From Pogonophryne albipinna (lineage: Eukaryota; Chordata; Actinopteri; Perciformes; Artedidraconidae), in NCBI GenBank assembly GCA_028583405.1, contig CM053244.1, forward strand, positions 1,054,001-1,118,000: a stretch of DNA of 64,000 bases. Direction: 5' to 3'. The notes below the pieces were generated by a model that saw only the letters and a list, made by a program, of their open reading frames with translations, was not told where the DNA came from and made no database searches. This document shows, piece by piece, positions 62,215 to 64,000 of this stretch. Numbering within the stretch: position 1 is the stretch's first letter; the number at the start of each line of letters is the position of its first letter. The position numbers and the translations under genes were made by a program.

Positions 62215-62880
62215 TTAACCCTGAGCCTGTTTTTCAGGTCTCAGGCTCGAAAATGACATTCCCAGAACAAATGACCATGTCTTCCCTTCTAAAAGGGTTA
62301 AATTAATAATCTTTTTTCTCAAAGTAATGATAAACCTGTGAGTTGGATGTAGAAAAGTCAGAATCAATATAGATGCTTTTTATTTTAAAGAAAATTCAGA
62401 TTGAACACAGTAAAAAACTGTAAATTATAGTGTCCGTCCAAAAATAATTTTGTACTTATAGTGAAAACTACCCTTGGATAGAAGGTAAGGTAGACTACAA
62501 GCTTTAGGAATCCAAAGTACAACATATAATAAGTACCCTGTATCAAGATTGATGCAAAACAAGTGACATTTGACCTTTTTAGAGAGGTTTAACAAAAAAA
62601 AACACTTCTGGGGTCATTTGGGTGGATTTTCCATATCTCTGGCCCCCATTGGTCGATTTTGCTGATTGACATCTCTTTCTAACCGTCAGAGCCAATGGAA
62701 TCGAGGGAAAGTTCCGCATACACACACAGCTTACAAAATAAGGAGTGAGAGAGACGCGTAGCCGGAGAAAAACCGGAAGCTGCGTTAACCTACCATTAGC
62801 AGCTAATTTTTCTTCTCCGATTTTTGCATACAAATGGATTATCAATATTTTTTTAGAAAGCCCATGAGTTGAACCGCTGC
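62215..62880 (-). mobile_element. TTAA-type element fragment related to 16455-18503
   Basis: Adjacent to TTAA (62215-62218). The stretch gagcctgtttttcaggtctc, then aggctcgaaaatgaca, and on through about 62580 is the inverted counterpart of 18000-18500. The terminal cctcttaag is lost. The right half (62590-62880) has diverged and its end is not clear. Confidence 0.7.
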
Positions 62881-62887
62881 TGTAGAG

Positions 62888-63645
62888 CAGTGGTTCCCAA
62901 CCTGGGGGGCGGGGGATCGCAGGCCAGGCCTCAGATGATTTGAGGCCAAATATCATATTTAGACTTTTTTTTTTTACATATAATTGTAACACAATACATG
63001 ATTGTCGCTAAAAGCCTTGTCTCTACATTACAATAAAATATAAAAAATAATTGATTAATTAATTTTAATAAAAATTCAAGTTAGTAGCTATTACAGGCAT
63101 AAAAAGACAGAAATGTATAATTTTTTCTTTAATAGAAATGTTCCTTCTGCCCGTAAAGTGTCCAAACCAGGCTTGTCTGGATAAGCGCATTTTTAAAACA
63201 TAGTCATTGTCCAATGCCGATTTCAGTTGGATTATTTATCACAGTTGCTCCGATCAGATCGGTCTCCTCCATTTTGTAGATTATTTACGACTTTTGAATC
63301 CACATAAACACATCGGCAAAATCCGGCTTACTTTGAGCATGTGTTTTAAACAGTTTAATCCCTTTGTGAATTGTTTCCACTTGCGCCGTCCTTTAATTTC
63401 TTCATACAGCGGGAATCCGAATGAATTAATCCTGAGTCCAATAACCATCAAAGTCACTCCAATAGTGCTCCTTAATTACGCTTTCATCCTCCTTTAACAA
63501 AATACTTTACATTCATCCAGTTTGTGACAGTAGTTGTAGCATTTTTGAGACTTTTAAACTTTAATTACCGCTGTTTCCCCCCCCCAAGAGCCCCAAATGA
63601 CTCCTGTTGGAAGTTGCGCCCCCCACACACACACACACACAAGGG
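62888..63645. mobile_element. hAT MITE, relative of 44009-44658
   Basis: It starts cagtggttcccaacctgggg and then follows the 44009 copy closely (tgaggccaaatatcatattt, cataaaaagacagaaatgta), but with an extra ~110-bp AT-rich segment at 62970-63085. The right terminus is replaced by a (CA)n tract and G-run. Confidence 0.85.
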
Positions 63646-63676
63646 GGGGGAAAGGCATGGCAGTTAGACTCTAGAG

Positions 63677-64000
63677 CAGGGGTCTCCAACACGTCGATCG
63701 CGAGCTACCGGTAGCTCACGGGCAGCTTTTCAGTAGCTCGCCGCTCGATTATCGATTATAGCGTAGTAACGTTGCTTCTTGATTTTTCGGCCGCGGCCGG
63801 ACAATAAAGTGTTTTTATTTTAGAATTGTTTCTGTCACACAAATATAAAATTGGTCCGTGACGCAGAGATCAAGGAGCAGATGTGACAGCGGCACAGCGA
63901 CACCACACACGGACCAGTCTGTTTTCTCCAGCAACACCAGAACCAACAGCAGAATGACCCGCTCTGAATCAGGCCGTGTCGCTGCGGCTCAGAGACATAC
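63677..64000 (+). mobile_element. hAT element, left end (cut by window edge)
   Basis: It begins with the hAT-like terminus caggggtctccaacacgtcg, with a gctaccggtagct palindrome just inside. From 63748 it shares the block found at 24350-24610 of another hAT with different termini. It continues beyond the window. Confidence 0.8.

Overview
The window looks like accessory or intergenic DNA from a ray-finned fish, most likely a percomorph-type teleost. The reasons are long (CA)n/(TG)n arrays, AT-rich unique DNA, many hAT-type transposons with 8-bp target duplications, L2-like and I/Nimb-like LINE tails, a tRNA-derived SINE, a DIRS-type tyrosine-recombinase retroelement and a retrovirus-like LTR element. 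No RNA genes, CRISPR arrays or bacterial features were seen. Only one locus looks like a spliced gene; nearly everything else is mobile DNA or repeat-poor noncoding sequence. || Region 1 (about 0.6-11.4 kb, minus strand) is a multi-exon locus read directly from splice sites and codon phase. A KMT5A/SETD8-like SET domain is spliced to three near-identical 34-codon acidic exons, and then to a very large exon with two zinc-finger-like motifs and a tyrosine recombinase fold that keeps an R-K-R-H-Y catalytic set. Two smaller acidic or repeat-bearing exons follow. This methyltransferase-recombinase fusion is the most interesting object in the window. The copy here is damaged: a 2.36-kb hAT element splits a SET exon, there is a +1 change in an A8 run, there is a frameshift between the two zinc fingers, and one zinc-ligand Cys has become Trp. 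The hAT contains a TTAA-flanked MITE, which contains a third MITE. || Region 2 (about 11.5-29.1 kb) is a repeat field. It holds a degenerate L2-like LINE, a SINE, a TA-flanked palindromic element hosting a TTAA-flanked element, several hAT deletion derivatives, and a degenerate DIRS-type element (gag-like ORF, reverse transcriptase, tyrosine recombinase) interrupted by another hAT. || Region 3 (about 29.1-41.3 kb) is the most host-like part. It is repeat-poor noncoding DNA with candidate conserved noncoding blocks, four (CA/TG)n arrays, one 975-bp element with perfect 21-bp inverted ends, and hAT fragments near its right side. || Region 4 (41.3-44.7 kb) has two hAT elements inserted into one short 12-bp tandem repeat, using repeat units as their target duplications. 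|| Region 5 (45.8-58.2 kb) is a 12.3-kb nest: a TA-flanked element contains a TTAA-flanked element, which contains a hAT, a 7.3-kb retrovirus-like LTR element with nearly identical LTRs, and another hAT fragment. || Region 6 (58.2-64 kb) returns to mixed noncoding DNA with hAT fragments, a LINE 3' end, a (TG)n array and two further hAT-type fragments at the right edge.
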